From Terriglobales bacterium (GTDB lineage: Bacteria > Acidobacteriota > Terriglobia > Bryobacterales > Bryobacteraceae), in the NCBI GenBank assembly GCA_027485675.1, contig JAIXQP010000046.1, positions 1 through 64,000 on the forward strand: a stretch of DNA of 64,000 nucleotides. Direction: 5' to 3'. Positions 17,021-27,200 of the stretch are shown piece by piece. A program made the position numbers and the translations under genes. The notes under the pieces are model-generated. The model was not told the origin of the DNA, made no database searches, and saw nothing but the letters and a program-made list of their open reading frames with translations. Numbering within the stretch: position 1 is the first letter of the stretch; every line of letters starts with the position of its first letter.

Positions 17021-17586
17021 TGGTGAAGGTGTGCGGGATCACGAACCAAGCCGATGCCGACGCGGCCGCCGGCGCGGGAGCGTTGGGCTTCAACTTTTAC
17101 GCAAAGAGCCCCCGGTACATCTCGCCGGAGGCCGCGGCGGAGATCGCCACGCCGCCGGGAGTGCTGCGGGTGGGCGTATTCGTGAACGAACCGCGAGCGG
17201 CCGAGATTGCCCGGCAGGCCCGGCTCGACGTCATTCAACTGCATGGCGATGAGGAGACGGCGCCCGAGGGGTTCGCGGTTTGGAAGGCGTTGCGGGTGAC
17301 CAACGATTTCTCGCTCGACCGGTTAGCGTTTCCCGCGGAGGCTTTTCTGCTGGACGCGCCGGGCGAGTTGTACGGCGGCAGCGGACGGACGTTTGACTGG
17401 AGCCTGGCGAAGGGCGCCGCGCGGAAGATTCTCCTGGCCGGCGGCTTGGGGCCGGACAACGTGCAGCAGGCCATTGCGACGGCGCGCCCCTGGGGGGTGG
17501 ACGCCTGTTCGCGACTGGAAGTGGAGCCCGGCAGAAAAGACCACTCCAAGGTGGCACGATTCATCGAATTGGCATTAACAGCATGA
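17017..17586 (+). CDS. trpF: Phosphoribosylanthranilate isomerase
   Basis: This 189-residue enzyme catalyses the Amadori rearrangement of PRA to CdRP. It has the KVCGIT start with the catalytic Cys, [44 protein letters not shown] (usually LLDs..GGtGktFDW) and [11 protein letters not shown]. The late motif [19 protein letters not shown] carries the catalytic Asp and replaces the common VDVSSGVE with CSRLE. Slightly shorter than the typical 200-210 residues. Start and stop overlap neighbours by four bases each. Confidence 0.95.
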   Translation: MMVKVCGITNQADADAAAGAGALGFNFYAKSPRYISPEAAAEIATPPGVLRVGVFVNEPRAAEIARQARLDVIQLHGDEETAPEGFAVWKALRVTNDFSLDRLAFPAEAFLLDAPGELYGGSGRTFDWSLAKGAARKILLAGGLGPDNVQQAIATARPWGVDACSRLEVEPGRKDHSKVARFIELALTA

Positions 17587-18794
17587 TTACAACCTCTCAA
17601 CCCGATAGCGGCGGACATTTCGGACCCTACGGCGGGCGCTTCGTCCCCGAGGTTCTGATGAACCCGCTCGAAGAGCTGGAACAGGCCTACTACGCCGCCC
17701 GGCAGGATCCGTCGTTTCAGGCCGAACTGGCCCTGCTGCTCAAAGATTATGCGGGACGGCCGACGCCGCTCTACTTCGCCAAACGCCTGAGCGAGACGTT
17801 GGGCGGGGCGAAGATCTATATCAAGCGGGAGGACCTGCTCCACACTGGCGCGCACAAGATCAACAACGCCCTGGGGCAGATCCTGCTGGCGCGGCGGATG
17901 GGGAAGAAGCGGATTATCGCCGAGACCGGCGCCGGGCAACACGGGGTGGCGACGGCCACCGTTTGCGCTCTGTTCGGCATGGAGTGCGTGATCTACATGG
18001 GCGAGGAGGATATGCGCCGGCAGCGGCTGAATGTCTTCCGCATGCGCCTGCTGGGCGCCAAAGTCACCGGGGTGACCAGCGGCAGCCGGACGCTCAAAGA
18101 TGCCATCAGCGAAGCGATGCGCGACTGGGTAACCAACGTCGGCGATACGCATTATCTGCTCGGCTCGGCGCTCGGTTCCCATCCCTATCCGCTGATGGTC
18201 CGCGACTTCCACAGCTGCATGGGCATTGAAGCCCGCGCGCAGATCCTTGAAAAAGAGGGACGGCTGCCCGATCAAGTGATTGCGTGTGTGGGCGGCGGAT
18301 CGAACGCCATTGGGATTTTCCACGCCTTTGTGCCGGACACGGCCGTGAAGCTCATTGGCGTGGAGGCCGGGGGGAGGTCGCTCGCGCCCGGGGAACATGC
18401 CGCGCGGTTCGCCGGAGGCAGCCCGGGTGTTTTGCAGGGCTGTTTCAGCTACGTGCTGCAGAATAGCGACGGACAGATTTCGCTGACCCATTCCGTGAGC
18501 GCGGGTCTGGACTACGCCATGATTGGACCGGAACATGCGTTTCTGGCCGACCAGGGGAGGGCGGAGTACGTGCCCTGCTCTGACGCGGACGCCCTCGAAG
18601 CGGCGCAGACGCTGGCGCGTACCGAAGGATTGATTCCGGCGCTCGAAAGCGCGCACGGAGTGGCGGAGGCATTACGCCGGGCCCCCGCGGCCAAAGGGGA
18701 GATCTTCATTGTGAACCTCTCGGGCCGGGGCGATAAAGACATTGACATCTACCGCGAGAACTTGAAAGAACTGGATGAACCCGAGTCGAATTAG
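17583..18794 (+). CDS. trpB: Tryptophan synthase beta chain
   Basis: This 403-residue TrpB1-type subunit condenses indole with serine. PLP Lys92 lies in [15 protein letters not shown], followed by [13 protein letters not shown], the phosphate-binding [10 protein letters not shown] and [15 protein letters not shown]. The C-terminal [13 protein letters not shown] is canonical. The TrpA-interacting type is indicated by close spacing to trpA, whose ATG lies 20 bases inside the trpB 3' end. Confidence 0.98.
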   Translation: MITTSQPDSGGHFGPYGGRFVPEVLMNPLEELEQAYYAARQDPSFQAELALLLKDYAGRPTPLYFAKRLSETLGGAKIYIKREDLLHTGAHKINNALGQILLARRMGKKRIIAETGAGQHGVATATVCALFGMECVIYMGEEDMRRQRLNVFRMRLLGAKVTGVTSGSRTLKDAISEAMRDWVTNVGDTHYLLGSALGSHPYPLMVRDFHSCMGIEARAQILEKEGRLPDQVIACVGGGSNAIGIFHAFVPDTAVKLIGVEAGGRSLAPGEHAARFAGGSPGVLQGCFSYVLQNSDGQISLTHSVSAGLDYAMIGPEHAFLADQGRAEYVPCSDADALEAAQTLARTEGLIPALESAHGVAEALRRAPAAKGEIFIVNLSGRGDKDIDIYRENLKELDEPESN

Positions 18795-19587
18795 CAAACT
18801 GTTTGCGCGGTGCCGCGCGGAGAATGAGCCGGCGCTGATCGCCTACATCACGGCGGGCGATCCGTCGCTCGAACGGACGGTCTCGCTGGTGGAGGCGATG
18901 GAGTTGGGCGGGGCCGACCTGATTGAATTGGGCGTTCCCTTCTCTGACCCGATCGCCGACGGTCCCGTGATCATGCGGGCCACCGAGCGGGCTTTAGCCA
19001 ACGGCGCCAGCGTGGCGGGGGTGCTCGAAGTGGCGCGGAAGATCCGGGAGCGCAGCGAGATTCCGATTCTGCTGTTCTCGTACCTGAACCCGCTGCTGAG
19101 CTACGGCTTTGAACGGCTGGCGAAGGATGCGGTGGCGGCGGGCGTGGACGGCATTCTGATGACGGACGCGAGCGTGGAGGAGGCCGGGAAGTTTGTCCCG
19201 GTGGTGCGCGCGGCGGGCCTGGATACGGTGTTCCTGGCCGCGCCGACCTCTCCGCTGGAGCGGTTACGGCAGGTGGCGGCGTATTCGTCCGGTTTCGTCT
19301 ATCTGGTTTCGCGAACCGGGGTGACTGGGGTGCGGGATCAGGTGGCCGATACGGCGGCGGAGTTGGTGGAGCGGATGCGGACGGTGACCGACCTGCCGCT
19401 GGCGGTTGGCTTTGGCATTGCCCAGGCGGCCGACGCCGCGGCGGTGGCCAAGATAGCGGATGGGGTGGTGGTCGGCAGCGCGTTTGTGCGAATCATTGAG
19501 GGCTGCAACGGTTCTCCGGAGCTTGAAAGCAAGCTCGCCTCGTTTACGCGCGAGTTGAAGGCCGGGGCCAAGGCGGGGCGGGCATGA
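18775..19587 (+). CDS. trpA: Tryptophan synthase alpha chain
   Basis: This 270-residue TIM barrel releases indole from indole-3-glycerol phosphate and channels it to TrpB. The catalytic Glu and Asp lie in [18 protein letters not shown]; further landmarks are [53 protein letters not shown] and VGFGI. The overlap with trpB (20 bases) and with the chorismate mutase gene (four bases) indicates translational coupling. Confidence 0.97.
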   Translation: MNPSRISKLFARCRAENEPALIAYITAGDPSLERTVSLVEAMELGGADLIELGVPFSDPIADGPVIMRATERALANGASVAGVLEVARKIRERSEIPILLFSYLNPLLSYGFERLAKDAVAAGVDGILMTDASVEEAGKFVPVVRAAGLDTVFLAAPTSPLERLRQVAAYSSGFVYLVSRTGVTGVRDQVADTAAELVERMRTVTDLPLAVGFGIAQAADAAAVAKIADGVVVGSAFVRIIEGCNGSPELESKLASFTRELKAGAKAGRA

Positions 19588-19883
19588 CACCGGAAGAGGC
19601 GCAGGCCGCATTGGCGGCGTGCCGCGAGCAGATTGACGATGTGGACCGCCGGCTGGTGGCGCTGATCAACGAGCGCGTGCGCGTGGTCGAACGGATCGGC
19701 CAGATCAAGCAGAGCGCCGCATTGAATGTCTATGAACCGAACCGGGAGCGAGCGGTGCTGGACAATGTTGCCGCCGCCAATCCGGGGCCACTGCCGCCGG
19801 ATTCCGCGGTGCGCATCTTTGAGCGAATCATGGACGAGATGCGGACGATTCAACGGAACCGGATGTTGAGCAAGGAGAGCTAA
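19584..19883 (+). CDS. Chorismate mutase, AroQ type
   Basis: This 99-residue all-helical protein follows the AroQ pattern: REQIDDVDRRLVALINERVRVVERIGQIKQS, then YEPNRERAVLDNV and IFERIMDEMRTIQRN. It would convert chorismate to prephenate in the cytoplasm, the branch towards Phe and Tyr. It stands alone rather than fused to prephenate dehydratase or DAHP synthase, yet its stop shares a base with the start of the DAHP synthase gene. That adjacency fits the known partnership of stand-alone mutase with DAHP synthase in feedback control, which is inference here. Confidence 0.93.
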   Translation: MTPEEAQAALAACREQIDDVDRRLVALINERVRVVERIGQIKQSAALNVYEPNRERAVLDNVAAANPGPLPPDSAVRIFERIMDEMRTIQRNRMLSKES

Positions 19884-20896
19884 TGCTGGTAGTGATGCAA
19901 GAGGGCGCCACCGAATCCCAAGTGGAGCGCGTCATCGAGAAGCTGGTGATCATGGGCTTCACGGTGCACAAGTCCACCGGGGTGACCCATACGGTATTGG
20001 GCGGCGTGGGGCCGCAGGAGGATTTCGACCCGCTGGAGTTTGAAGTTCTCGATGGCGTGAAGGAGTGCCACCGCATTGTTTCGCCCTACAAGCTGGCGAA
20101 CAAACGCTTCAAGCCGAACGGCACCGAGATCACGGTGCGGGGCGTAAGGATCGGCGGGCCGGAAGTGGTGGTGATGGCGGGTCCGTGTTCGATTGAGAAC
20201 CGGGACCAGATTGAGATCTCGGCCGAGATTGTGGCGAAGGCGGGAGCGAAGGGTATTCGGGGCGGAGCGTTCAAGCCGCGTTCCAGCCCGTACAGCTTTC
20301 AGGGGCTGGGAGAAGAAGGGTTGAAGATGATTCGGACCGCGGCGGACCGCCACGGACTGTTCGTCGTCAGCGAAGTGATGGACCGCAGCCAGATCGGATT
20401 GCTGAGCGAGTACTCCGAAATTCTGCAGGTGGGGGCGCGGAACATGCAGAACTTCAACCTGCTGCGCGAACTGGGCACGATCCGGCGGCCGATCCTGCTG
20501 AAGCGCGGGATTGCGGCGACGATTGAAGAGCTGCTGCTATCGGCCGAGTACATCATGATGGGTGGCAACTACGACGTGATCCTGTGCGAGCGCGGGATCC
20601 GGACCTTTGAGACGGCGACGCGCAATACGTTCGACGTTTCGGCGATTCCCGTTCTCCACGGGCTGACGCACCTGCCGGTGGCAGCCGATCCCTCGCACGG
20701 TGTGGGGAAGCGCAACCTGGTGGCGCCGATGGCGCGGGCGGCGGTCGCGGCGGGGGCCGATGTGTTGCTGATGGAGATGCATCACGATCCGGACCGGGCG
20801 TTGAGTGACGGGGCGCAGAGCCTGTTCCCCGAACAGTTCGCGGAGCTGATGGTGCAGTTGCGAGCCATTGCGCAGGCGGTTGGCCGGAGCCTCTAA
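19883..20896 (+). CDS. aroF: 3-deoxy-7-phosphoheptulonate (DAHP) synthase, type I-beta with N-terminal ferredoxin-like domain
   Basis: This 337-residue enzyme makes DAHP from PEP and erythrose-4-phosphate, the entry to the shikimate pathway. Residues 1-70 (MLVVMQEGATESQVERVIEKLV...) form the regulatory ferredoxin-like domain typical of Thermotoga-type enzymes. The barrel contains AGPCSIENRDQ, RGGAFKPRSSPYSFQG, VGARNMQNFNLLRELG, LLKRGIAATIEELL and PVAADPSHGVGKRNLV. The N-terminal domain suggests allosteric control by aromatic amino acids. The start overlaps the chorismate mutase stop by one base. Confidence 0.97.
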   Translation: MLVVMQEGATESQVERVIEKLVIMGFTVHKSTGVTHTVLGGVGPQEDFDPLEFEVLDGVKECHRIVSPYKLANKRFKPNGTEITVRGVRIGGPEVVVMAGPCSIENRDQIEISAEIVAKAGAKGIRGGAFKPRSSPYSFQGLGEEGLKMIRTAADRHGLFVVSEVMDRSQIGLLSEYSEILQVGARNMQNFNLLRELGTIRRPILLKRGIAATIEELLLSAEYIMMGGNYDVILCERGIRTFETATRNTFDVSAIPVLHGLTHLPVAADPSHGVGKRNLVAPMARAAVAAGADVLLMEMHHDPDRALSDGAQSLFPEQFAELMVQLRAIAQAVGRSL

Positions 20897-20899
20897 ACG

Positions 20900-21715
20900 A
20901 TGGAGCGGGTCGCGATTTGCGGGGTCGGATTGATCGGCGGCTCTTTCGCGCTGGCCTTGCGGCGGGCGGGTTTTGCGGGATCCATTGTGGGCGTCAGTTC
21001 GGAGCGGACGATTGCGGAAGCCGTGGAGTTGGGCGTGGTGGACCGTGGCGTGAGCCTTGAAGAGGCGGCGCAGACCGCGGACCTGATTTACCTGGCGCAG
21101 CCGATTCTGAAGATCCTCGAGGGGATGCCGGCGCTGGGCCGGATGCTGGGCCCGCAGGCCACCGTTACCGATGCCGGCAGCACGAAGGCGCAGATTGTGG
21201 CCGCCATGCGGGAGCATCTCCCGGCCGGGCAGTACGTGGGCGGGCATCCGATGGCGGGCAAAGAGACGCGGGGCGTACGCGGCGCCGATGCGGCGCTGTT
21301 CCGCGGGCGGACATACGTCCTGACCGCCGAACACTGGCTGCGCGGTTGGGTGGAGAAGATGGGGGCGCGGGTGGTGATCCTGGGGCCGGAGGAGCACGAC
21401 CGCGCGGTGGCCTATACGAGTCATCTGACCCAACTGGTGGCCACGGCGCTGGCTGGGACGGTGACCAAGGCGCTGCCGGGGGACGAGCTACAAGTTAGCG
21501 GCCCGGGGCTGATCGACACCACGCGCCTGGCGCAGAGCCCGTATGAGATCTGGCGGGATATTCTGCTGACGAACCGCGGGCCGGTCGACCAGGCGCTGGC
21601 GGAGATGATCGCCAAGCTCGAAGAGATGCGGCAGGCGTTGGGGGAGAACGAAGCGCAGTTTGCCGAAGGGGCCGAACTCCGCCGCCGTATCCTGCGCAGC
21701 GTGAACTTCAGCTAG
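20900..21715 (+). CDS. tyrA: Prephenate dehydrogenase
   Basis: This 271-residue NAD(P)-dependent enzyme oxidatively decarboxylates prephenate towards tyrosine. The Rossmann motif is GVGLIGGSFALALRRAGF. Family residues follow in VTDAGSTKAQI, GGHPMAGKETRGVRGADAALF and HDRAVAYTSHLTQLVATAL. It is short and has no C-terminal ACT domain, so direct Tyr feedback through ACT is not expected. It is the last gene of the aromatic operon and its stop overlaps by four bases the 3' end of the convergent SulP gene. Confidence 0.95.
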   Translation: MERVAICGVGLIGGSFALALRRAGFAGSIVGVSSERTIAEAVELGVVDRGVSLEEAAQTADLIYLAQPILKILEGMPALGRMLGPQATVTDAGSTKAQIVAAMREHLPAGQYVGGHPMAGKETRGVRGADAALFRGRTYVLTAEHWLRGWVEKMGARVVILGPEEHDRAVAYTSHLTQLVATALAGTVTKALPGDELQVSGPGLIDTTRLAQSPYEIWRDILLTNRGPVDQALAEMIAKLEEMRQALGENEAQFAEGAELRRRILRSVNFS

Positions 21716-22995
21716 CTTTGCGGAACGGCGTGCGGGGCGGCTTCGTTTTGCGTGAGGCGGCCATAGAGCCAGCGCAAGGCATAGACGCTGCAGCCGAGCG
21801 CCACGCTGATGGCGGCGTTGACGACCAGTACACTCAAGACGGTCAGCAGGAAGGCCACCGCATCGGTACGGCGCATACGCGGCAAGCGGGACCACGTGGA
21901 CCAGTCGAGCAGGCAGAAGCCCATCCAGGCGGTAACGCCGGCCAAGGCCGAGATGGGAATATGCTCCACGAGTTGGGAACCGGCCGTAAGGAAGAGCATG
22001 ATGAAGCCGGCGTGGGCGAAGTTAGAAACGCGAGTGCTGCCACCGCAACGGACATTCGCCAGGGAGCGGGCCGGAATTCCCACGCTGAACGGCGCGCCGA
22101 ACAGGCCGGCGGTCAGGTTGGCGATGCCGTAGGCGCCGAGTTCACGGTCGGCATCCGACCGTTTCAGATGCTGGTGCCGGCCGCGGAAGTGTTCGACGAC
22201 GCGAGAGGTGATGAGCAGGTTCACGCTGGTAACGACGGCCAGACCGAGCGCGGAAGGGATCATCTGCAAGGTATCCGTGGGCGACCAGGTGAAGTTGGCC
22301 AGCGGGGGCAGCGAAAGTGATAAGGCGCCAACCTCCTTATCATGCCAGCCGAAGAGGCTGCCGAAGCTGACAGCGGCGATGATGCCGAGCATGGGCGCGG
22401 GGGCATTGGGGAGAAACCGTCCGGAAAGAGCCGCACCAGCGATGGTGGTGAAGGCAAGGGCCGTGACCTGCCAATTCAACCCCGGAAGATTCACGGTGGC
22501 GTTCCAGAACTGTTCGAGCATGGAGCCGCCGCCGGGGATCTTGAGCCCGAACAGCGTACGCAGTTGGGAGATGATCATCATGGCGCCGATGCCGCACGAG
22601 AAGCCGGAAACCACGGGCAGCGGGACCTTCGTGATGTAGCTCCCCCAGCGCAGCACGCAAAAGATCATGAGAAAGATGCCGGCAACGATGGTGATTTTGG
22701 CGGCGCCGGAGGGGCCTTGCGCCATCACCGCGGCAGCGATAAAGGGTACGGTGACGGTGGAAGTGCCGCCAATCAGGACGGGGTTTCGTCCGAGCAAAGC
22801 GCAGATTGGGGCGGTGAGCACCGACGTCATCAGGCCCATGGTGGGAGGCAAACCCATGAGCGACGCCATAGCCAAGCCATAAGGCATGGCGATGAGGGCC
22901 GCGACGAGCCCGCCGGTGAGATCACCGGCGAACTCGCGCAGACTGTATTGGATCGGCGACCAGGATTGCCAGGGCGCCGGTTCGATTTTAGGCAT
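21712..22995 (-). CDS. SulP-family anion transporter without STAS domain
   Basis: This 427-residue multi-pass membrane protein starts at MPKIEPAPW. The SulP signature area is DLTGGLVAALIAMPYGLAMASLMGLPPTMGLMTSVLTAPICALLG, followed by IGGTSTVTVPFIAAAVM and the late GAPFSVGIPARSLANVRCGGSTRVSNFAH. SulP proteins move sulfate, bicarbonate or other anions. Canonical members are about 550 residues with a cytoplasmic STAS domain after the last helix; here the protein ends at YGRLTQNEAAPHAVPQS and STAS is absent. The ATG at 22995 overlaps the aminotransferase 3' end by eight bases; a longer upstream extension would read antisense-like sequence. Confidence 0.9.
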   Translation of the reverse strand: MPKIEPAPWQSWSPIQYSLREFAGDLTGGLVAALIAMPYGLAMASLMGLPPTMGLMTSVLTAPICALLGRNPVLIGGTSTVTVPFIAAAVMAQGPSGAAKITIVAGIFLMIFCVLRWGSYITKVPLPVVSGFSCGIGAMMIISQLRTLFGLKIPGGGSMLEQFWNATVNLPGLNWQVTALAFTTIAGAALSGRFLPNAPAPMLGIIAAVSFGSLFGWHDKEVGALSLSLPPLANFTWSPTDTLQMIPSALGLAVVTSVNLLITSRVVEHFRGRHQHLKRSDADRELGAYGIANLTAGLFGAPFSVGIPARSLANVRCGGSTRVSNFAHAGFIMLFLTAGSQLVEHIPISALAGVTAWMGFCLLDWSTWSRLPRMRRTDAVAFLLTVLSVLVVNAAISVALGCSVYALRWLYGRLTQNEAAPHAVPQS

Positions 22996-24124
22996 TCGCG
23001 ATTTTGAGGTAGGCTGCTTTGAACTTCGCCATTTCTTCCGGAGTACCGATCGACACGCGGGCGTGCTTCGGCCAAGCCGGCCACACACGACCGATGTAGA
23101 TCTTCTCTTTGACAAACGCCGCCACGATGTCGCGCCCGGGCATGCCGTTGAGCTCCATCATGAACTTGTTCGACACCGAGGGAACGAACTTGCCATTGTG
23201 CTTGGACAGGAAGGAGAAGACATCCTCGCGGGTGTCGCCGATCAGCTTCCGGCGCTGGGGAACCAGGCTGGCAACTTTGAGCGAAGCGTGGGCACCCACC
23301 ATGCCGGTCAGCGGGAGCGCACCGGCGCCGTAGCTGGACAGCTTGGCGATCAGGTCCGGACGGCCAATGGCCGCGCCAGCGCGGAGGCCGGCCATGCCAT
23401 AGAGCTTCGAGAAGGTCCGGAGAATGATGACGTCCTTGTCCTTGGCGACGAACTCCGAACCGAACGCCTCGTTGGTGAGGTGGATGTAGGCTTCGTCGAG
23501 CACGATGATGGAGCCCGCCGGCTTGTTGGCGATGGCCCATTCGATATCGGCGCGCTTGGTGATGGTACCGGTCGGGTTGTTCGGGTTGCAGATGTAGATG
23601 ACGCCGGCATTGGGGCTGGCGGCCACCATGGCCTTCACGTCATGCGAGTTGTCTGCCTTGAGCGGCACGCGAATGACCTTCGAGCCGATGAACTGCGCGG
23701 CGCGCTGGCCGGCTTCATAGCCGGGGTCGGCCATGACGAACGGCTTGTCAGCCGAGGTGAAGGCGAGAACGGAGCGGTGCAGCGGGTCGGAGGAGCCGGG
23801 GAACGGCATGACGTAGTTCGGCTTCAAGCCTTCCTGCTCGGCGAGAGTCTTCGCGAAGCTGAAGGTCTCCTCGTACATGTAGCGGCCACCTTTCTTGATG
23901 ACGCCATAGATGGCTTCCGCGGCTTCGTTGCACGGGCCGAGGGGATTTTCGTTCGCGTTGATCTTGACCGCGTTCGGATCCATATTGCCGATCATCGAAA
24001 GCTGCGCGAGGGCCGGTTCGTTGTAGAACGGAAGCGCGGCGCCAGCGGCGAGCAAAGCACCGCCTTTGGCGAGTGCGCGGCGGGAAAACTCTTTCTTGAG
24101 TCCTTCCGAAGTGAGAATTGACAT
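22988..24124 (-). CDS. Tat-exported class I/II (HisC-like) aminotransferase
   Basis: This 378-residue fold-type I PLP enzyme is most like histidinol-phosphate aminotransferases (NENPLGPCNEAAEAI, NPNNPTGTITKRADIEW, IVLDEAYIHL, and the PLP Lys in RTFSKLYGMAGLRAG). It carries an N-terminal twin-arginine signal: SRRALAKGGALLAAGAAL followed by a PALAQ-like cleavage site. Export of a cofactor-containing aminotransferase through Tat is chemically sensible because PLP is loaded in the cytoplasm, but it is unusual; cytoplasmic HisC has no such leader. The gene lies between an Oar receptor upstream and the SulP transporter, so a role in processing an imported amino compound is inferred. Confidence 0.87.
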   Translation of the reverse strand: MSILTSEGLKKEFSRRALAKGGALLAAGAALPFYNEPALAQLSMIGNMDPNAVKINANENPLGPCNEAAEAIYGVIKKGGRYMYEETFSFAKTLAEQEGLKPNYVMPFPGSSDPLHRSVLAFTSADKPFVMADPGYEAGQRAAQFIGSKVIRVPLKADNSHDVKAMVAASPNAGVIYICNPNNPTGTITKRADIEWAIANKPAGSIIVLDEAYIHLTNEAFGSEFVAKDKDVIILRTFSKLYGMAGLRAGAAIGRPDLIAKLSSYGAGALPLTGMVGAHASLKVASLVPQRRKLIGDTREDVFSFLSKHNGKFVPSVSNKFMMELNGMPGRDIVAAFVKEKIYIGRVWPAWPKHARVSIGTPEEMAKFKAAYLKIANA

Positions 24125-24165
24125 GATGCGTTGAGCTCCTAGCTAGGGATCGGTGTCGAGGGTGA

Positions 24166-24194
24166 GCCGGACCCGTTTTGGAAGCGGGCCCGGC
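24166..24194 (-). terminator. GC-rich hairpin after the Oar receptor gene
   Basis: Arms 24166-24175 and 24185-24194 pair over ten positions with one mismatch (gccggAcccg against the complement of cgggCccggc) around a nine-base loop. It lies between the receptor stop and the aminotransferase start. No U-tract follows on the minus strand, so it could attenuate transcription or protect the receptor mRNA end rather than act as a classic intrinsic terminator. Confidence 0.35.
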
Positions 24195-24215
24195 CAAGAA
24201 GTTGGGTGAGCTTGT

Positions 24216-27200
24216 TTAGAAGAAGAAGCGGACGCCCAACTGATACATGCGGGCGAAGTTCGCTTGCTCCGTGATGCGGCCAAAGTTCGCGTTGCTGACG
24301 CCGAAGGCGAGGTTCGGAGCCCGGAACTGCGGCGTGTTGAAGGCGTTGAGCGCCTCGGCCCGGAACTGCGCCTTCACCTTCTCGCCAACGGCGAAGGTCT
24401 TGAAGAGCGAGATGTTCCATTCCGAGATGCCAGGACCCCGCATGGTGATGGTGCGGGAGAGGTTGCCGAACTGATACTTGCCGACCTCGGTGAAGGCCGC
24501 GCGGTTGATGAATCCGTCGATGCGATCCATGAGGCCGCCCGAGGTGACCGGGCTGACGCCGGTGGCGTTCGGACGCTGCCCGGCGCCGCCAAAGGCTCCG
24601 TTGTTATTGGTGGCCTGGCTGATGGCAAGGGGGTAACCGGTCTGGTAGGTGGTTACGGCGTTGACAGACCAGCCGCCGATGGTCAGGTCGGCCAGAGTGC
24701 TGTTGGCGAAGGGCTTTCCCTTGCCGAAGGGCAGTTCGTAGGTGACGGCGCTGCTGAACCGGTGGGGCGAGTGGACGCTCGACAGCGAGTATTCGGCATC
24801 CAGATCGTAAGCGTTCTGGATGGCGCCGAGACCGTTGAAGAAGGTGCCGGCCCCGCCGATGGAGGCGTCCATGTTCCGGGACCAGGTCCAGGATCCAAGG
24901 AAGCTGAAGCCGCTGGACATGCGCTTCTGGATCTTGCTGACGAACGAGTCGTAGACAGCGCGGTTGTAGTCGCTGTTCGACAGCGTAACGTTACCGAACT
25001 GGTTGAAGGGACGCAGGAACTGTTCGCGCGTCATGGTGCGGGCGCCGATGAAGCCCGGACCGCCGGCCCGGAAGTACGGGTTGGTGACCGAGGCGTTCAG
25101 CGCGGCCGAACCGAGCGAGAAGTTGGTGGGATCCATCTGGTTGATGTTGACACCGCCAGCGCCAAGGACCAGATCGTACGACCGGCTGCCCACGTAGCCC
25201 GCCGCCAGACCGAGACCCCAGGGGAGTTGCCGCTGGATGTCGAACGAGAACTGGTGGATGTTCGGAGCACGGTGGTCCTGATCGATGAAGCTGATCGCCT
25301 GGCCGATGCCGGCCTGCAGGCCGTTGGCGTTACCGACCGGAGTCAGGATGCCGGAGGGGAAGGGGTTCGAGAGCGAACCCGCCGGGGTGAAGCCGCCGTC
25401 GGCCGTCGAGAGCATGGCGGTAGTCTGCGAGTAGCCGAGGGTGTTCTGGAAGCCGTAGGGAATCGGCGCCCAGAAAATGCCGTAACCTGCGCGCAGGGTG
25501 GTCTTCGAGTTCAACTGGTAAGCCATACCGACGCGGGGGCTGAACTTGTTGCGGTTCAGGTTACCGGTTTGCGTCCGGCCACCGTCCTGGCCGGCGTAGA
25601 GCAGGCCACCCTTCGGGGTGAAGCCGGCGACGGGCGAGGTCACCTGGATCGGGTTCGTAACGCTACGGCTAAACCCGGTGATCAGAGTGTTGTTGGTCGC
25701 CTTCAGGCCCGTTTCATATTCGTAGCGGATACCGTAGTTAAGCGTCAGCTTCGAGTTGATGCGGAAGTCGTCATGGAAGTACATGGCCCAGTAATCTACG
25801 TACTGGAACATCTTGGTGGCCTTTAGGAAGTCGCCGCTGGCGGGGGTGCCGAGGAGCATGGACGCGAGGTCCGAGCCCGTTCCGGCGGTGGCGGCCAGGG
25901 GGTTGGCGCGGGTGAACTGGTCGTTGAAGTTGAAGGCGCCCGAAGCGTTACCGAGGTCGACACCGTCGATGTTCAGGCGGCGGTAGTCCGCACCCATTTT
26001 GAAGCTGTGGCGTCCAACGAACTTAGAGACCGACCCCAGCAGATTCTTCGAGTGGAACACCTGCTGGCTGTTGCTGTTGGTGCCCAGCGCGGAGAAGTTC
26101 TGCATGCCGATGTTGGGGAAGGTCAGCGAGTCCACCTGGGACAGGTAGTTCGAGGGGAAGCCCAACGAGCCCAGGTTGAACCCGGCGGACTGTTGGGAGC
26201 TGAGGTTCGGGAAGCGGTTGAAACCGTAGCGGACGGTGACAACGGTGGTGGGGCTCGGGGTGAAGATGCTGTTCACGGCCGTAGCGTCCACCTTGCGGGC
26301 CAGGGTCCACTGCCCGGGCGAGGAGATGGTGCCGAACCAGTTTTCGCCGGGTTCGATGGAGCCGTAGTGGAGGTAGGACCCGGTGGCGCGCCACCAGGAG
26401 GTGACCTGATGATCGAGCTTCCAGGTAGTCTGGTCGGCACGGTCATATTGGCTGGAAGCAGCAGTATGGTTATTCTGGCCGAAACCAGCCCGCTCGCGAG
26501 TGGGCGCCGGGTAGGTACGGGCGATGGCTAAGCCGATGGGATTCAACCGGTTGGAGGGGATGATGTTGCCGGGGAATGCCTGCCGGGTGCCGTCGGCCTG
26601 CGTGGTCAGCGGATCGAAGATCGTCTGGACGGCGCCGGAGGTGCCGGTGCGGAAGGAGCGGGAGAAGTCGCCACCAATTTCGGCGGCCGTGGGCACGGCG
26701 AACTCACCGGTGGTGGAGGAGGTCTGCCGGTAGGCCTCGCCAGAGATCCAGAAGAAGGTCTTGTCTTTGCCGTTGTAGACCTTCGGAATCCAGACGGGAC
26801 CACCAATCGAGCCGCCGTAGTTGCGGAAGGGCTGTTCTGGGCGGGCGCGGCCGGCACGGTTATTGAAGAAGTTATTGGCTAGCCACTCGGTCTCGCGCAT
26901 GTAGCCGAAGGCCGAGCCCTGGAGCGAGTTGGAACCGCTCTTCATGAAGGTATTGAACATGCCTCCACCGGTACGGCCCATTTCGGCGTCGTACGTATTG
27001 GCCTGCACCTTCACTTCCTGCACGGCTTCGAGCGTCGGAATGACAACGGCCCGATTCACCGAGTCGGTGATCGGGATGCCATCGAGGAGGTAGTTGTTGC
27101 CGCGGACCGGGCCGCCGGCGAGCGAGATCTGAGAGGATCCCGACTGATCCTGCATCCGGTTAAACCGGGGATTCCCAACGGCGACCACATTCTGGGCGAT

